Shown here piece by piece: positions 12,257 through 24,551 of a stretch of 64,000 nt of DNA. A program made the position numbers and the translations under genes. The notes under the pieces are model-generated. The model saw only the letters and a list, made by a program, of their open reading frames with translations, made no database searches and had not been told where the DNA came from. The stretch is taken from NCBI RefSeq assembly GCF_001723175.1, contig NC_064652.1, positions 682,001 to 746,000 of the forward strand, written 5' to 3'. Source of the stretch: Penicillium oxalicum. Lineage: Eukaryota > Ascomycota > Eurotiomycetes > Eurotiales > Aspergillaceae. How positions within the stretch are numbered: the stretch's first letter is position 1; the number at the start of each line of letters is the position of its first letter.

Positions 12257-15200
12257 AAAGCGTCTTCTCCTCTCATTTTTTTTCCATACATAAGTCAGAC
12301 AGAACAAGGACACTGCACCTTGAAATCTACAAAAGACTGTCCATTTCAGATATCCTTTGAATTTTGCTGGAACTTTATCCTTTTCTTTTCTTTCTTCAAA
12401 AAGTCTTCAACCCCAACCCCGAGACCCAGTGAAGTGCAATATTTTTCTCCCCCTAGGCTAAATCTGCCGTATAGTCGACCTGGAATCGCACTCGTGGTGT
12501 GAGCTCGCTACAACCTTCTCACACCCTCCCCTCAAGTTGGACTAGCGATGTCCCAAGTCTGAGGCCACTTGAAACCTGCCCGCGTTTCATTCCAGCACAC
12601 CCACATCAGATCAGTGACGAGTGTAGATCAGTTGGCGCAGATCTTACACTCGCCACTTCCCCCCATTTTTCATTTGTCTCTTTCCCGACTTCATAGATCT
12701 TCCCGTCGGACGACCGCCGATGATCCTGTGTTGTCAATGTTCGGCGGATGCTTCTTCTTACTAGGCATGGGGCAATGGAACGCGACTCAAGTCAAGCTGC
12801 TCACGGGACTGGTACAGAAGGATAATTCTTTTTTTTTTTGAAGTGGTGAAGTGGTGTGGTATTTGTTTAGTGGTACACTCTCAAGGTGTTGACGATTTCC
12901 AATTGGGAGCTGACGCCCTTGGACGTCTAGACTTTGGCCGTTGTTAGCAGAAAGGCTTGGACTATAAGCCCACTGACTACGTAGTAGCTACTCTAGGAAT
13001 TTATTTTATATATACTAACAGGCCAGTAGGTGTTGCAAAAACTCTGCTAATACAACGGTTTTTCAGGGGAGCCAGGCAAGGACTGGAAACACTCACGTGC
13101 ATACATTCAGTGGGAGATGTGTCTGATAGGAATGTCGATCATGGAACGAGATGGATTAAAATGTCCACTTGTATACAAAGTTTCCAAGTCCGTCCAACCA
13201 TGCATGTGTTTCAAAGCAGGAAAAGAAAAAAAAAATGCAAACTTCAAAAATAAAGCTTGGGGCGCCGGAGTCCGAGAGTATCAATATCATATAGTCGGGA
13301 TCGGTCGGTGAATCAGATCATGCACTCATGGATGATGATAGACTACACGTGCTTCACTACAGGTCTGGCAATGCATACATCTGGGACATATGTTCTTACA
13401 TGCTGGACGTCTCCGGCCGTGCGATTCTACGCTGCGCTCAGACCCGGGGGGCTTGCGTATGGTCGACAAGAACTTGAAGTCCTGGGAGCGAACTCGGCGG
13501 GACGGGAGTGGAATAGAGTTTAGGAAAAGTTTGGGGTGCTTTCAGGTACGACTGGCACAGGCACTGTTAAGTTTTTTTTTATTGTGGTATGTACCGTAGG
13601 TACATTTGTATTGTATGTAATGGAGTCGGTAGTCGGTACAAGTGTGATTTCTATGACTAGGAGAGAGCTAGTTGACACATTGTGTAGTTGAGAAACTTCA
13701 CAGATGATCGATATGAATCATTCCCAACACATTGGACAAAATGGATAGAAGGATCTCCGTCTGCCAGTATGGCCAGTTGGAATGTCGATCACTGCAGAAT
13801 CAATGAGAGAGTCGGTTTCAGGCCAGAGTCTTGGCCTTGATCTCTCAGCCTTATTTGGTGTGGATGAAACATCAATCAGTGGCGTATGGATTCGAGAGTC
13901 GAAACAAACACCGTCGGTGCAGTGGGTTGAAGGAAAAGGTGGCTGCGATCGCGAGATGTTGTAAATGTACGGTATTTCAAAAGACTGCAAAATATCCGTA
14001 TTGTATCGAAATTTACACACCCGTTCTACAAGTGGAGTGGTGTTGTGCAACTTGCATATGGTGCTACACGCGGGTGACCACTTTCCCGCTTCAGTCTCGC
14101 GCGGCTTCGAGAACCTCAGCGATACCAAAATGGGGGAGATTGCATCCTGTCATCCACTTTCGTCCAGATACCTCTTGCTCGTCTCCTATTCGATGTCGGG
14201 CTTGTCGCTCGCCTGCCACCTGCCACCCGCAATCAAAGCTCCAGGAAATGGCCAAAAAAAAGAGGAATAATTCAGAAATGTCGTGTGCCAAGACTGCCAC
14301 CTCGGCAGTCAGACCCGAATGGGTCGGATTCTCGCTCAGGGGGAGAGGAGGGAGAAGGAGGAAAGGAACCTCCCGGTGGGCTCGTGGGCTCGGCAGAGCG
14401 GGTGTGGAGCGGTCGTCGCAAGCTGGTGCTGTCGTTGTCGCTGTCGTGTCGATCGTCGACTCAGCCAGGTGTCCCTTCCATAGGTCGAACAGGTTGAGCC
14501 TCCTTGAGTATGTACCTCACAGGTTCAGGGATGGGAATGCTCATGATCTGGTAGGCGGTGCTGCGGACATGATTCAACTGAACTCACGCATACATAATCA
14601 TATTCAACAGATCACACAGGACAAAGCTTACTGTGCTCCAAGGGGGTTTTAAGCTTTCCTGGTGCATCCCCAAGCCACAGTGTCGTGCGGACTTTGCTCG
14701 ATGGCCCTCGGGTCGTCGATGTGGCTGGCCGTGTCGAACCGCGAAAAGTACAAACACTCGTAGGACCGTCAAGCGCAGCCCGCTGTCCTTGCATTCGTAT
14801 GTCCAATCCGTACTGTGGACGAGAACCTGACGGTTGGATGGTATCACCCCCAACATTAACCTTTGACAAAGATTTTTCTATGGGCAAGTCCAGCATACAC
14901 AATAGGAGTATCAGAATGTGTGCCACCCGAGTCCAGAGTCTCTGCTCCTTCATAAGTATTATTTTCTAAATGGTTCTTGCTCCATTGATCGGATTCTCTC
15001 CTCCTGGACTGCTGCAGTATGTCTCCATGCCAAGGCTGGCGAATCTCCTCGACTCCAACAGCCCGGTTACGGCGGAACTCTGGGGGTAAAGTCCGGTATT
15101 CATCCATTTGTACAACGACGGGACGCTGGGTCCCTCTTCATATACCGTTATACGTGAACGAACTAATCGAAAATACACGATCGTCCGAAAAAAATCGCAT

Positions 15201-15289
15201 GGAAGCCCGTGATCTCATTCGTAGTCTCCTGGATCATGGGAATAGAGTAAGAAATTAAGAAGGATAATCATCATACTATCAGTCTTCTC

Positions 15290-15336
<47 letters not shown>

Positions 15337-15911
15337 CTCTCCTCCTCTCCCTTCTCCCTAGACTCTTCTGCACTTCATCGGCCTTGGTGAGATCCATCGG
15401 TTACTATATCCAACCATACACTTATCTATACGAACCCCATCGGAACGACCAGCATCCGACATTCTGATACGTGGCCAGCTGTATACTTCTTTGGACACCG
15501 AATGACGGTAGTTCCAGAAAAACACAAGACAGATTCCGCGAGATCTTAAAATCATATTGAAAAAAAAGACAGCTGCACGAATCCTCGCACGTGAAACGGC
15601 AGGAGGCGTAACCACCTGACGTTGTCAATTGCATCCGCGCCCCTCTCCAGTCCGGTCTCTTCAACTCTCCAAATCGCTCTCGACCACGGCCTCACGCCGC
15701 CGTCGCAGAAGCAGTACGTTGCCAAGTGGCGCTTGAGTGGCAGACCACTCCTTTTGGTGTATTTGTTATTTTTTTTTATTGTTTCGTTTTGATCTGTCCA
15801 ATCTTGGAGTGATCTCAATCCGTCCTTCCGGCTTGTACGGCTTCCTCCATCCTGTACATTCCTCGTCATCCTCCTGTCTCCCCCCCTCCGCTCCTCTTTT
15901 CTTTCCCCCTC
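12257..15911. other. gene-poor region with CT microsatellite
   Basis: No convincing gene. The longest frame (13831-14652, plus) has the amino-acid make-up of noncoding sequence and no recognisable motif. A (CT)n microsatellite of about 44 bases lies at 15290-15333, and 15780-15911 is a pyrimidine-rich leader for the MFS gene. Confidence 0.45.
15290..15333. repeat. (CT)n microsatellite
   Basis: About 20 uninterrupted CT units followed by imperfect CTCCT repeats up to about 15355. Confidence 0.9.
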
Positions 15912-18203
15912 ATGCCGGCCAGGTCCCAACAGCCGACCCATAAATCAAGTAATGCCCGCCACGCGCGCACGACTTCCTGGTCCAGTGGCTTTCACCATTT
16001 GAATGCGTCACAACCCTCCACTGAACCGTCTACTTCTTCTTACTCCCATCCGTCTCGACGTCGCCGCGAATCCACCCATTCCCTCGCCAGCGTCGACGAG
16101 GGGATCTCCCCGCCGGAATCTCCCCAGCTGCACGATCGTCCGCGCGACGGCGCCGAGACTCGCGACATGCTGCGCAACACCTCGATGGACCACACGGATC
16201 GCAAAAGTCAGCACATGCGCAGTCGCTCCCAATCGCAGGGCGCATCACAAGTTCTCGCCGTTCATGAATCCGAATTGAATGCCGCCGATGCGATCCCAAT
16301 TCCCGTCGCGCCGCGCACAGGCCCGGTGACCTGGATGACGCTGCCGCGAAAAGGCCAATTGGCACTGTTGGGCTTGTGCCGGGTCTTCGATTTCCTTCAG
16401 ATCGCCTCGCTTCAGGCCTACATGTTCTATCAATTAAAGTCCTTTGACGAAACTCTTTCCGACTCGGACGTGGCGACACAGGCGGGTATATTGCAGGGCG
16501 CGTTCACCGCGGCTCAATTTGCGACCGCCATTCCTTGGGGCCGTGTCGCAGATGCCGAATGGGGGGGCCGTCGCTTCGTGCTGCTGGTCGGCCTGGTGGG
16601 AACGGCGGTCTCGTGTCTGGGTGTTGCATTTGCGACCTCGTTCGCTCAGGCCGTGTTTTGGCGGTCCTTTGGGGGGGCCATCAACGGAACCGTGGGCATT
16701 ATCCGGACAATGATTGCAGAAAATGTCAAGGAGAAGAAATATCATTCGCGGGCGTTTTTGATTCTACCCATTGGGTTCAATGTCGCCTCCCTCTTTGGTC
16801 CCGGTAGGTGTTTCTAGTCCCCCGTGGATCGAGATCCATTGTGTGTACGATGCGTGGGACATGCAGCTAACATGAACATCTGAATCCCATTTTTAGTCAT
16901 GGGCGGTTTATTGGCCGATCCAGTCAGGAGCTATCCGCGTTTATTCGGACCCAACTCCTCGTTTGGCGGCGAATCCGGGGTGCAGTGGCTGGTGAAATAT
17001 CCCTATGCTTTGCCCATGTTGGCCAACTTTTTCTTCCTGTCTAGTTGTGCAGCTTTGGTTGGCTACGGTCTGGAAGAGGTGAGTCGAAATAGTGGAACCA
17101 ACAAACACGGGTTGTATAAGACAACCCACGAATTACAGTCGCTGACACACGTGCAAAGACACTTCTCGCCTGCAAAGGAAAGCCTGGTCTCGGATCCGCC
17201 GCGCTCAAGCTTCTTGCGCGCGGTGTCAAGACTCTGCTCGGTTCTTCCTCCACGATCTACTCCCGACTCCCTCTCCGTGACTATGATGAGGATGGTCCCT
17301 TGCTGGGCCGGCCCATGGATCGCTCCGAGAGCTATGAGATGGAAGAGAAGGCCTCACGACCCGGTCGTACCAAGCGTACACTTCCATTCCGCAGGATCTG
17401 GACGAAGAATGTCCTGTGCACCCTCGTAGCACAGGCGTTTTTCGACTTTCAAATGGGGTAAGAGCACTGCCAACCATCTGCCCCCCTATCGGATGTCATT
17501 TGACTTTTTCTGACATTCACTTTTCCCCCCTCCCAGTGCGTTCAATAACCTGTGGCTACTGTTCCTGTCCACCCCGCGCTACGATCCCAATGACCCCAGC
17601 AGCCCTGCGCGAAACTTGCCTTTTATCTTCACCGGTGGCCTGGGCATGCTGCCTCAAAGTGTTGGCTTCGCGACTTCGATCCTCGGCATGATTGGAATGC
17701 TACTTCAATTCACCATCTACCCCTCGATCAACGGCCGTCTGGGTACAGCCAAGAGTTACCAATATTTCCTTACCCTGTTTCCTCTCGCTTACGCCCTGGC
17801 ACCGTACATGTCTCTTGCGCCGTCGACAACTCCGCCCCCCGGCCAGGCCAACGGACCCTGGGTCTGGTTTTGGATCATCATCGTGCTCTTCCTCCAAGTC
17901 ACCGCTCGCACTTTTACCCTGCCAACTTCCATCATCTTGCTCAACAACTGCTCGCCGCACCCCTCCGTTCTAGGCACAATCCACGGCATCGGCCAATCCG
18001 TCTCATCGGCCTTTCGTACCATTGGCCCCATCTTCTCAGGGGCCTGGTACGGTTATGGTTTGGATATCGGCACCATTGGCTTTGCGTGGTGGTTGATCGC
18101 ACTGGTATCAATCCTGGGCTGTGTAGCCGCGGTCTTTGTGTATGAAGGCTCTGGTCATGAAATTGTTCTTCCGGGGGAAGAAGATGAGTTTGATGCCCAT
18201 TGA
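15912..18203 (+). CDS. MFS transporter (YCR023C/ZIFL-like)
   Basis: Four exons: 15912-16803, 16897-17078, 17159-17457 and 17537-18203, giving 679 aa. Residues 1 to about 135 are a hydrophilic, Ser/Arg-rich N-terminal tail. The transporter core begins at LPRKGQLALLGLCRVFDF and has the loop 2-3 signature WGRVADAEWGGRR (MFS motif A, Asp and Arg present). A long central cytosolic loop, including YDEDGPLLGRPMDRSESYEME, separates the two six-helix halves. The second half includes LPFIFTGGLGMLPQSVG and NNCSPHPSVLGTIHGIGQSVSS, which is typical of the fungal group related to yeast YCR023C and plant zinc-induced facilitator-like proteins. All joins keep frame and rebuild family blocks (FGPVMGG, QMGAFNNLW). 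The substrate cannot be told from sequence; drug or cation/H+ exchange is a family-level guess. Confidence 0.9.
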
Positions 18204-18704
18204 CCGTTCCTTGTATGATTATCCTGTGTACTCTTTCTTCTTTTTTTTCTCCCTCATCTTTGTTTTTTTTTCCCAACTGTTCTTTTCGCTCTCGTTTTGT
18301 CCAAGTCGTGGACTCTCTTTCCTGCATCTTCTCGGGTGTTAGTTGGGCTTGGAATGCTTTTTCATTGCATGGTTGCTTAGACGTTGACAGCCCTTTTTCT
18401 TTAGGGGGGTTTCTTTTCATTGCAAAAGACATAGACACAGTTTTTCTTTCAAAAGATGAATCTAGTTGGCGCATTGTACACCTCATTGTAGCTGACATCT
18501 GGAACCTAGAATCAATCTCTTGGAGACCACTCTTTGACAGAGATTTAGAATAACACTACATCTCCAAGCTGATGGGCCGTAGGCCTCGAACAGCTTCAAC
18601 CTCTTCCCACTGTCCTTTGACAAACAAGGATTAGTACAAGTATACTACTTCAAGCAACACAAAGCCACGAGAACCCAATAAGTAAGACAAGCTCTCCCCG
18701 GAAT
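18204..18704. other. intergenic, convergent 3' ends
   Basis: T-rich DNA directly after the MFS stop is its likely 3' UTR. The rest separates it from the opposing pseudogene. No gene seen. Confidence 0.6.
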
Positions 18705-20113
18705 CTACACCACTTCCCAGCCTTCAGCAATCAAATCGTCGAGGTGAGCGCTAATGCACTCCAACCCATTGAAGAGGTGGAACAAGCCTCCAACACCTCC
18801 GCTCTCAATGTCAACGATTGATGCCCCACGGATTCCCTCTGTAATTGTGGGGTTGATGGCGCCAAAGACAGTGTTGACGGAGCTTGATCGCCAGCGCTCA
18901 AAAGGAACCGGTGAATGATTGGAGAAGTGTTGCGGCTTTTCGAAGTACCTACCGACGGTGATCATACTGATCAAACCTGAGCTCATCCCGTCGACTTCAC
19001 TCCACGAGCCCGCTTCCATCAAATCACCCAGCCTCAAACTCCGGGGCGGTTTTGCCTGGAAGTTGCATTCATTGGTAAATCTTGCCGAGGCTGCCGGGTG
19101 CAGCTTCACCAGCGCAATATCAAATTCTGGGCGATCAGCGGTAACGGTGCCAATCAGATGAGCTCCAGTCCGAGGATGCCACACTTCATTGAAACACAGA
19201 AAGCCACGATATGCGACAGTGACCATCTCCTAATCCTCGTGCGTCTCGAACACGACCCCGAGGGTTGTTGCACCTGTTACTGATTCATAAGCGGGGTCTA
19301 GATTCGCCGAGCCCACTCTCGATTCTGCATCCAGGTGTCAACTTTCTCCCTTGAAGATAATTTGAATCGTCCTGTGCTAAAGGGTGAGACATATACTGCG
19401 CGGGTCGGACTTTGCATATTGTGGCGAAATGGTTTCTCCGCGTGATGCTACAAAGTTTCCCGGCCTGCAACGAAGCCGGGTAAGGATTGCGGCTCGTAGA
19501 GTCGGTCATCGCCATAGCACAGCTCCACAATAGTCCACCTCGGAAGGTATGTAATTGCTCGAATGTTGGCGAATGGTGCGAGTGAGGTAAGAAGAAAAAA
19601 AATTCTGTTCTTTTGTCGGAAACGTCATCTTTGGCCAGCACAAGTCTGGACACTGGGTCCTCAATTCGAGGATTTGAATGGTGAGATTCAGGCAGCGACT
19701 TCCAAGTACGCGCGCCAGTCCCAACAAACATAACGGGCTTGCAGGCAATGGTAAGGGGGATCGACTGTGAGGGCTTGTCGGTTTCAATCCACATGTACCA
19801 ACTACGCAGACTGATGGTTTGGGCGTTGAACTTCTCGAACAGCCACTCCCACTGGCTTTCATCTGGCGGGCGAAATTCGCGGTCTTGCGCGTCCCACAGC
19901 GAAAATGGGACAGCGTCGATTACATGTCTCGCGGCCCCAACCTCCAGCATTGAGCCATCTCTTGGGCGCATTGTGGCGTTCATAGTTGATCTGCGAGCGA
20001 AAAGAACTGGTAGATGAAGCGTATGTGAGCATGTCGATGTATGGAGCTTTGGCCTGCTCTATCGGAGTCTGCGGGGGCCTTACCTCGACATTCCTTAAGT
20101 ATTTACCGAGCAA
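18705..20113 (-). pseudogene. broken gene for an unassigned fungal protein, possible trypsin-like fold
   Basis: A protein-like sequence can be followed only by changing frame several times. From 5' to 3' on the minus strand: an N-terminal piece ending in YIDMLTYASSTSSF; a frame change near 19985; a piece from MNATMRPRDGSMLE to SDKRTE; a shift at an 8-base homopolymer (19595-19602); a piece with ITYLPRWTIVELCYGDDRLYE; an in-frame TAG at 19448-19450; a piece with AVYVSPFSTGRFKLSS; an apparent 2-base insertion near 19315; a second TAG at 19230-19232; and an intact last piece of 173 codons (18705-19226). That last piece has VTVAYRGF, EVWHP, DIALVKL and a Gly-rich GGVGG, which recall fungal proteins with a trypsin-like domain. 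That family call is from memory and tentative. At least four lesions argue against sequencing error alone. Confidence 0.75.
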
Positions 20114-20192
20114 GCACTCAAAAAGTCTCTCTTATATCAAATTTCTGCATTTTTGGCCTGCCCAGCATATATACATCAAAGCCCTGTAAATT

Positions 20193-21238
20193 TTATGAGG
20201 ATGCCCCATAGCTCTTCGCATAGCTGGCATCAAAAGTCTCCTGGTTGACCGCAAATTGTCGGATGTAGTCACGTTCCAGATCGTGTGTTCGCCGACCCAG
20301 CAAGACCAAACTGTGTAGTGGAGCACCCATTTCCACAGTACTCAGCTCTTTCAATGTGCCCACCACAAGTTTCTGGTCTGGCGCACCCACACGAGCCGCA
20401 CCCACTGCCAAACTATCTTCCGTGTAGACTCCCTCTTGCCTGGTCTCTTCGGTTTCCAGCATCTGACTCGCGCATTGCGCGACGGTCATATAGCGGGGAG
20501 GCTCGAAGATCCGACGACCACGGGCGAGATTCTCCATAGACTGCTCTTTCACCTTGATGTCGAGTAGGACAAGCGTGTGCAGACCGATTTGGACATTCTC
20601 ACGGACCTTGTCGTAAAACGAGGAGGGCTTCCAGTTCTCGGTGAAAAAGACCATGCTGACGGTTTGTCCAAAGTTGTAGAGCTGTAGACCGGTGCAGCCA
20701 ATACCGGACATGATTGAGGCATTGGGGACGACATTGGTAGGAATGTTCAACTCGCGCGCACGGAGAACAAGATCGGTATGGGTTGTTGCGCTGATGAGCG
20801 GGTCAGAGTCTTTGGTCCTTGGAGCAGAGCAGTGGGAGCGCTGTCAGGTGTCTATTGACGTACCCGAATGGATCACCGACGACTAGGAAGGCAACATCAA
20901 CCTTGTCGGCGCCAGCGAGGATCTCGTCGCTGCCGGTCTCGACCAGCTCTCGGTCAGCCTCGAGAACGGGGCGGCCGTAGAAGGCTTCCTAATGTTTTCA
21001 TGATCATGTCAGCCGTATTGTTCCCATATCCAACTGACTAGCCATTGCAAAAATTCTGCACATGCAGACTACAGCAATCTTCGGTATTCTAGCCAATACT
21101 CACAAGCTTCTCTTTATCCACCAACAAGATGGCCGTATATGCCTCCAAGTAGACACGCTCAGCCTTCTTGACAATCTCCAATCCCCGGACAGTAATGTCC
21201 TTCTCGTCTGCGAGACCCAAGCCCACAAGATGCAACAT
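20193..21238 (-). CDS. DPH5: diphthine methyl ester synthase (Dph5)
   Basis: Three exons on the minus strand: 21104-21238, 20864-20988 and 20193-20790, giving 285 aa, the usual length of the eukaryotic enzyme. The N-terminus [21 protein letters not shown] is the classic SAM-methyltransferase start of this family. It is followed by [33 protein letters not shown] (rebuilt across the second intron), [19 protein letters not shown] and [15 protein letters not shown]. Dph5 methylates the modified histidine of elongation factor 2 four times in diphthamide synthesis, in the cytosol. The start codon opens directly on the conserved motif, so it is secure. The gene is divergent from SPT3. Confidence 0.96.
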
Positions 21239-21640
21239 GCTAGCGTCTGTGTCAAACCAAGATCACCACTGTGATGTCAATCAATTAATCCTAATATACG
21301 AATCAATGAGAAATAATTGTCTGCCCCGCGGCAGAATTTAGCAAGACCTGCGATAGCAACACCGCCTTCATGGAGGAGCTCCTGTTATCGTTATCGTTAT
21401 CGTTATCGAGGGTACCCGCAATGGTTTCGACGGCGCTCCAGGCAATCCCCGGATTTGTCCTTCCTTCCCAACTCTGACCTCTGCCGATATTGTTGGTCCG
21501 CTCATACCACCTGAGACCTTCTCTTTTCTGCGCATTATCGACATACGACTGCGCCTATATATTGAAACATTTCTGAAGAGGAAATACCAAACGCTTGGAG
21601 CCAATTTCACCGGGTACTACATGCGTGAGAAGCTATCAAA
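21239..21640. promoter_or_regulatory. shared divergent promoter of DPH5 and SPT3
   Basis: The 402 bases between the two start codons must hold both promoters. Four TTATC motifs (GATAA on the minus strand) are spaced exactly six bases apart at 21385-21407. Confidence 0.7.
21384..21408 (-). promoter_or_regulatory. four tandem GATA-factor-like sites
   Basis: A GTTATC hexamer repeats four times, so GATAAC is read four times on the minus strand. HGATAR is the core bound by fungal GATA factors (nitrogen, iron or light regulators). Function is inferred from the motif only. Confidence 0.5.
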
Positions 21641-23886
21641 ATGAGCTCCGATCGTCAGCCCAAGTATCGCCAGGAGATCCAGCAGGTAAGTGCTCAGTTG
21701 AGGACCGTAATGTCCACCAATATCAATACAGTCCCACGGTTGCATCTTCTTCCTCCTCTGGTCGGCTCTCGTTCAAGATTTGGTCAATCACGATGCTGCG
21801 TGAAACCCAGTCAACATCGTATCTAGAATGGGAATTCTGCATGTCATAGTCGCAAGGTTGGCGCTAGGGCACAAAGTTGAGATCACTCGCCCTTGGGACA
21901 ACCACTCTACTTTCAAAACAATCTTGAGTCATCAAGGTCGATACCACCTATTTGACCTTGCAAGACCGCATCTCTGGCTGGAAAAATCGATTGATTCATT
22001 GGTCCGAACGACATCTTTATCATCGCAGCTTCCTGTCATGCGGGGTGGCTCTTTGCATGTGCAGTCTGTGAATCCAGACGTGCTGAGAGCGGATCTTTTG
22101 CTCAGCAAATTTCCAGGTGTCTGATTCATCGCTATCTCTCGACGTCACATCATTTCATTCCTCCCCGTCACTCTTGATTCATTCGGCGACACCTCGGGAC
22201 GTTATTTCGACTTACGCCCTCAGCCTGGTTGCAGGTCACCCATTATCAACCTTTGGCATCTCACTAATTCCACGTCTCTCCAACCTCATATGCACGTTAT
22301 CTTCAACGTCTTCTTTGTCTCTCTACCAGCCTTTTTAATGAAAAGAGCCCTGCTGCCTCATAGGATTCACTTAATTCAAAGATGTCATCGACTGAGATCT
22401 CAAAACACGACGAGAATTATATCCCCATCGGCATTACAAGTTTGGATCATCTTGCACTGGTCTCGGATTCCAGCCAAACCTGCGAAGCCCAAATTGCTCC
22501 GAGCCCAACCCAGCCTGTTGCTACTGATTCTCAGGCCTCTGGACTCTCCCGGCTAGGCATCTCCCAAGCCAGAAATGCCTGCAAGCGAAAGCTCTCAGAT
22601 GCTAGTGATCTGTCCCTTCTTTACGACGGACACTACCGCACTAGCGCCTTTAGCTTCTGTGGAAAGCATAAAGGTGCCGAGGAACACCGCAGCGTACCTG
22701 ACGAGGAGCCTGCTGACAGCGGGCGAATCTACGACGCCGACGACGAGTGGGAAGAAGATTGCAACCTCGAACTGAGCCCCGCTCTGTTTAAGTACCAGTT
22801 TACTGACAAAATTTTTCCAAAGATGATGTTCGTCTCTGGTGAGACTGCGGAGGCTTCCGTAGAAACCACCACCCTCATCGAGGACATCACTCGTGAGCAG
22901 GTCTTGGAGATTGTACGCTCACTTCACTCTACTATCACTGCTTAGTCGCTGTGTGATCTAACCTACTCTCTTTTTCAGCTCACCCGTGGAGCTCAGATGG
23001 CGGCTCGCCGAGGGTCTCGTTCAATTTCTACCGATGACTTGATCTTCCTGATCCGCCACGACAAGGCCAAGGTCTCCCGTCTCCGCACTTTCTTGTCCTG
23101 GAAGGATGTTCGCAAGAATGTCAAGGACTCCGATGACAAGGGCGGCGCTGACGCGGCTGACTTTGCCGCTGCCGACGATGCAGCCGGTGTTGTGGCGGGT
23201 CCGCAGGACGTCGCTTCCAAGCCCAAGAACAAACGGGCCAAGGTTGGCCTTGCGTGGGATGTCAACAGCTTCTTCTCGGTGCAGATTCCAGAACGTGAAG
23301 ACGAGGAAGATGAAGAGGAGGAAGAGCAAAACTACGCCACTCTTCAGCGCCTCGCCGCGGCCGACGAACGCACCAAGCACATGACCAAGGAGGAGTATGT
23401 CGTCTGGTCAGAGTGTCGTCAAGCTTCATTCACATACCGCAAGAGCAAGCGGTTCCGTGAGTGGGCAGGCTTTGGAATTGTGACCGAATCCAAGCCGAAC
23501 GACGACATCGTGGACATTCTCGGTTTCCTCACCTTTGAGATCGTCCAAACCCTGACCGAGGAGGCCCTCAAGGTGAAAGAACGGGAAGATCACGAAAAGA
23601 ACCGCGGCGGCGCGGATGCCTCGGGCGCGGACTCTAAGAAGCGCAAACGAGAAACTGGTCTTTTCGATCCTCCCGAAGAGGGTCGGACTCCCGTCGAGCC
23701 CCGACACATCCGCGAGGCCTATCGCAAGCTCCAGGCGATTCCGCAAAAGTCCATCGCGATGCTGCTGCACAACGGCCGAGTGCCCGCCAAATTGCCTCTG
23801 AAATTGGTGAGTACTTACTGACTCGTCCTGCAATGCCGATATGAGGCAACGTAATTATGCTAATATTGACTCTGCCCCAGATCTGA
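21641..23886 (+). CDS. SPT3: SAGA complex subunit Spt3
   Basis: Exons 21641-21685, 22823-22912, 22979-23806 and 23881-23886 give 322 aa. Exon 1 encodes PKYRQEIQQ, which joins in phase to [16 protein letters not shown], the start of the Spt3/TAF13-type histone fold. Exon 3 gives [20 protein letters not shown] and [15 protein letters not shown]. The acidic middle contains [11 protein letters not shown]. The C-terminal half has a second histone-fold-like region ([23 protein letters not shown]) and REAYRKLQ. The last exon supplies only Ile and the stop. In the SAGA coactivator Spt3 helps deliver TBP to promoters. Intron 1 is unusually long (1137 bases) and contains a 147-codon open segment, listed separately, that runs in frame into exon 2. 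Confidence 0.94.
22382..22822 (+). CDS. possible alternative first exon of SPT3, or a nested ORF
   Basis: An ATG at 22382 opens a 147-codon frame that stays open through the intron-1 acceptor and continues in phase into the histone-fold exon of SPT3 at 22823. The product would begin [13 protein letters not shown] and end [13 protein letters not shown] before joining MMFVSG. The composition (acidic stretch DADDEWEED, Ser-rich part, KRKLSD) is protein-like rather than random. The DNA just upstream (22130-22380) is pyrimidine-rich and has a CRE-like GACGTCAC at 22141-22148, as a second promoter might. A CTGAC branch site and AAG acceptor lie at the end, so the standard splice to exon 1 is also well supported. 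I recognise no domain. It could be chance open frame in a long intron. Confidence 0.4.
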
Positions 23887-24551
23887 GAGGCTTTCTGTGT
23901 GTCCTCGTTTTGCTTTCCACGACTTGCCCGTTTTTCCTTGCTTTTTTTTTCTTTTCTTCTTCTTTTAGGTCTGCATGGTCCAAGGAGTTAATGGGCTAAA
24001 AATGATACCCCCGGTCTTAAATCAATAGCGCACTTGCTTTCGGTTCTCTCCATCATCCTCTTTGTTTTTCAATTTTTTTCAATTTTTTTTTTTAAATCGG
24101 GTTGAATGAAAGATTTAACTATAATTTCAAGTTGCTGGCCAAAGTATCTGAACCTGGGTTCCCACCACCGATCTTGAAAGCCTACCAGTAGGCTCGAAGA
24201 AATTGTCTCAACCCACCTTATTGGAATTCGATTTCCACCTGGCTTGGCGTCGATATGAGTGTATCCATGTTGGAGGGCGTTGTCGTGCAATTGCGATTGT
24301 CTATTCCTCTTTGGTTCCATGGTAGAGGTAGGACAAGTTTGAACCCTCCTGTGAAAGAGAAAGCTAGACCGGCTAATTAATATACCTACATTTCACTCAT
24401 CAAACGCTTTCAATGACTGTTATTTTCAATGCAATACGGTACGTTATATCTTGCTGCTCATAACAGAAGTTCATTCAAAAATGTACGACCGCTTTCATAA
24501 TACTCGTTACATGACGAAACATTTGCGTAAAACCATTGCCCAGAGGAGGAT
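23887..24551. other. intergenic, convergent 3' ends of SPT3 and the BLI-3-like gene
   Basis: T-rich stretches (about 23940-24100) suit SPT3 3' UTR. No gene or structured RNA recognised. Confidence 0.6.

Noticed and set aside
13831..14652. 273-codon open frame on the plus strand
   Set aside because: Cys/Arg/Ser-rich composition typical of noncoding DNA, no motif, no supporting promoter or homologous look.
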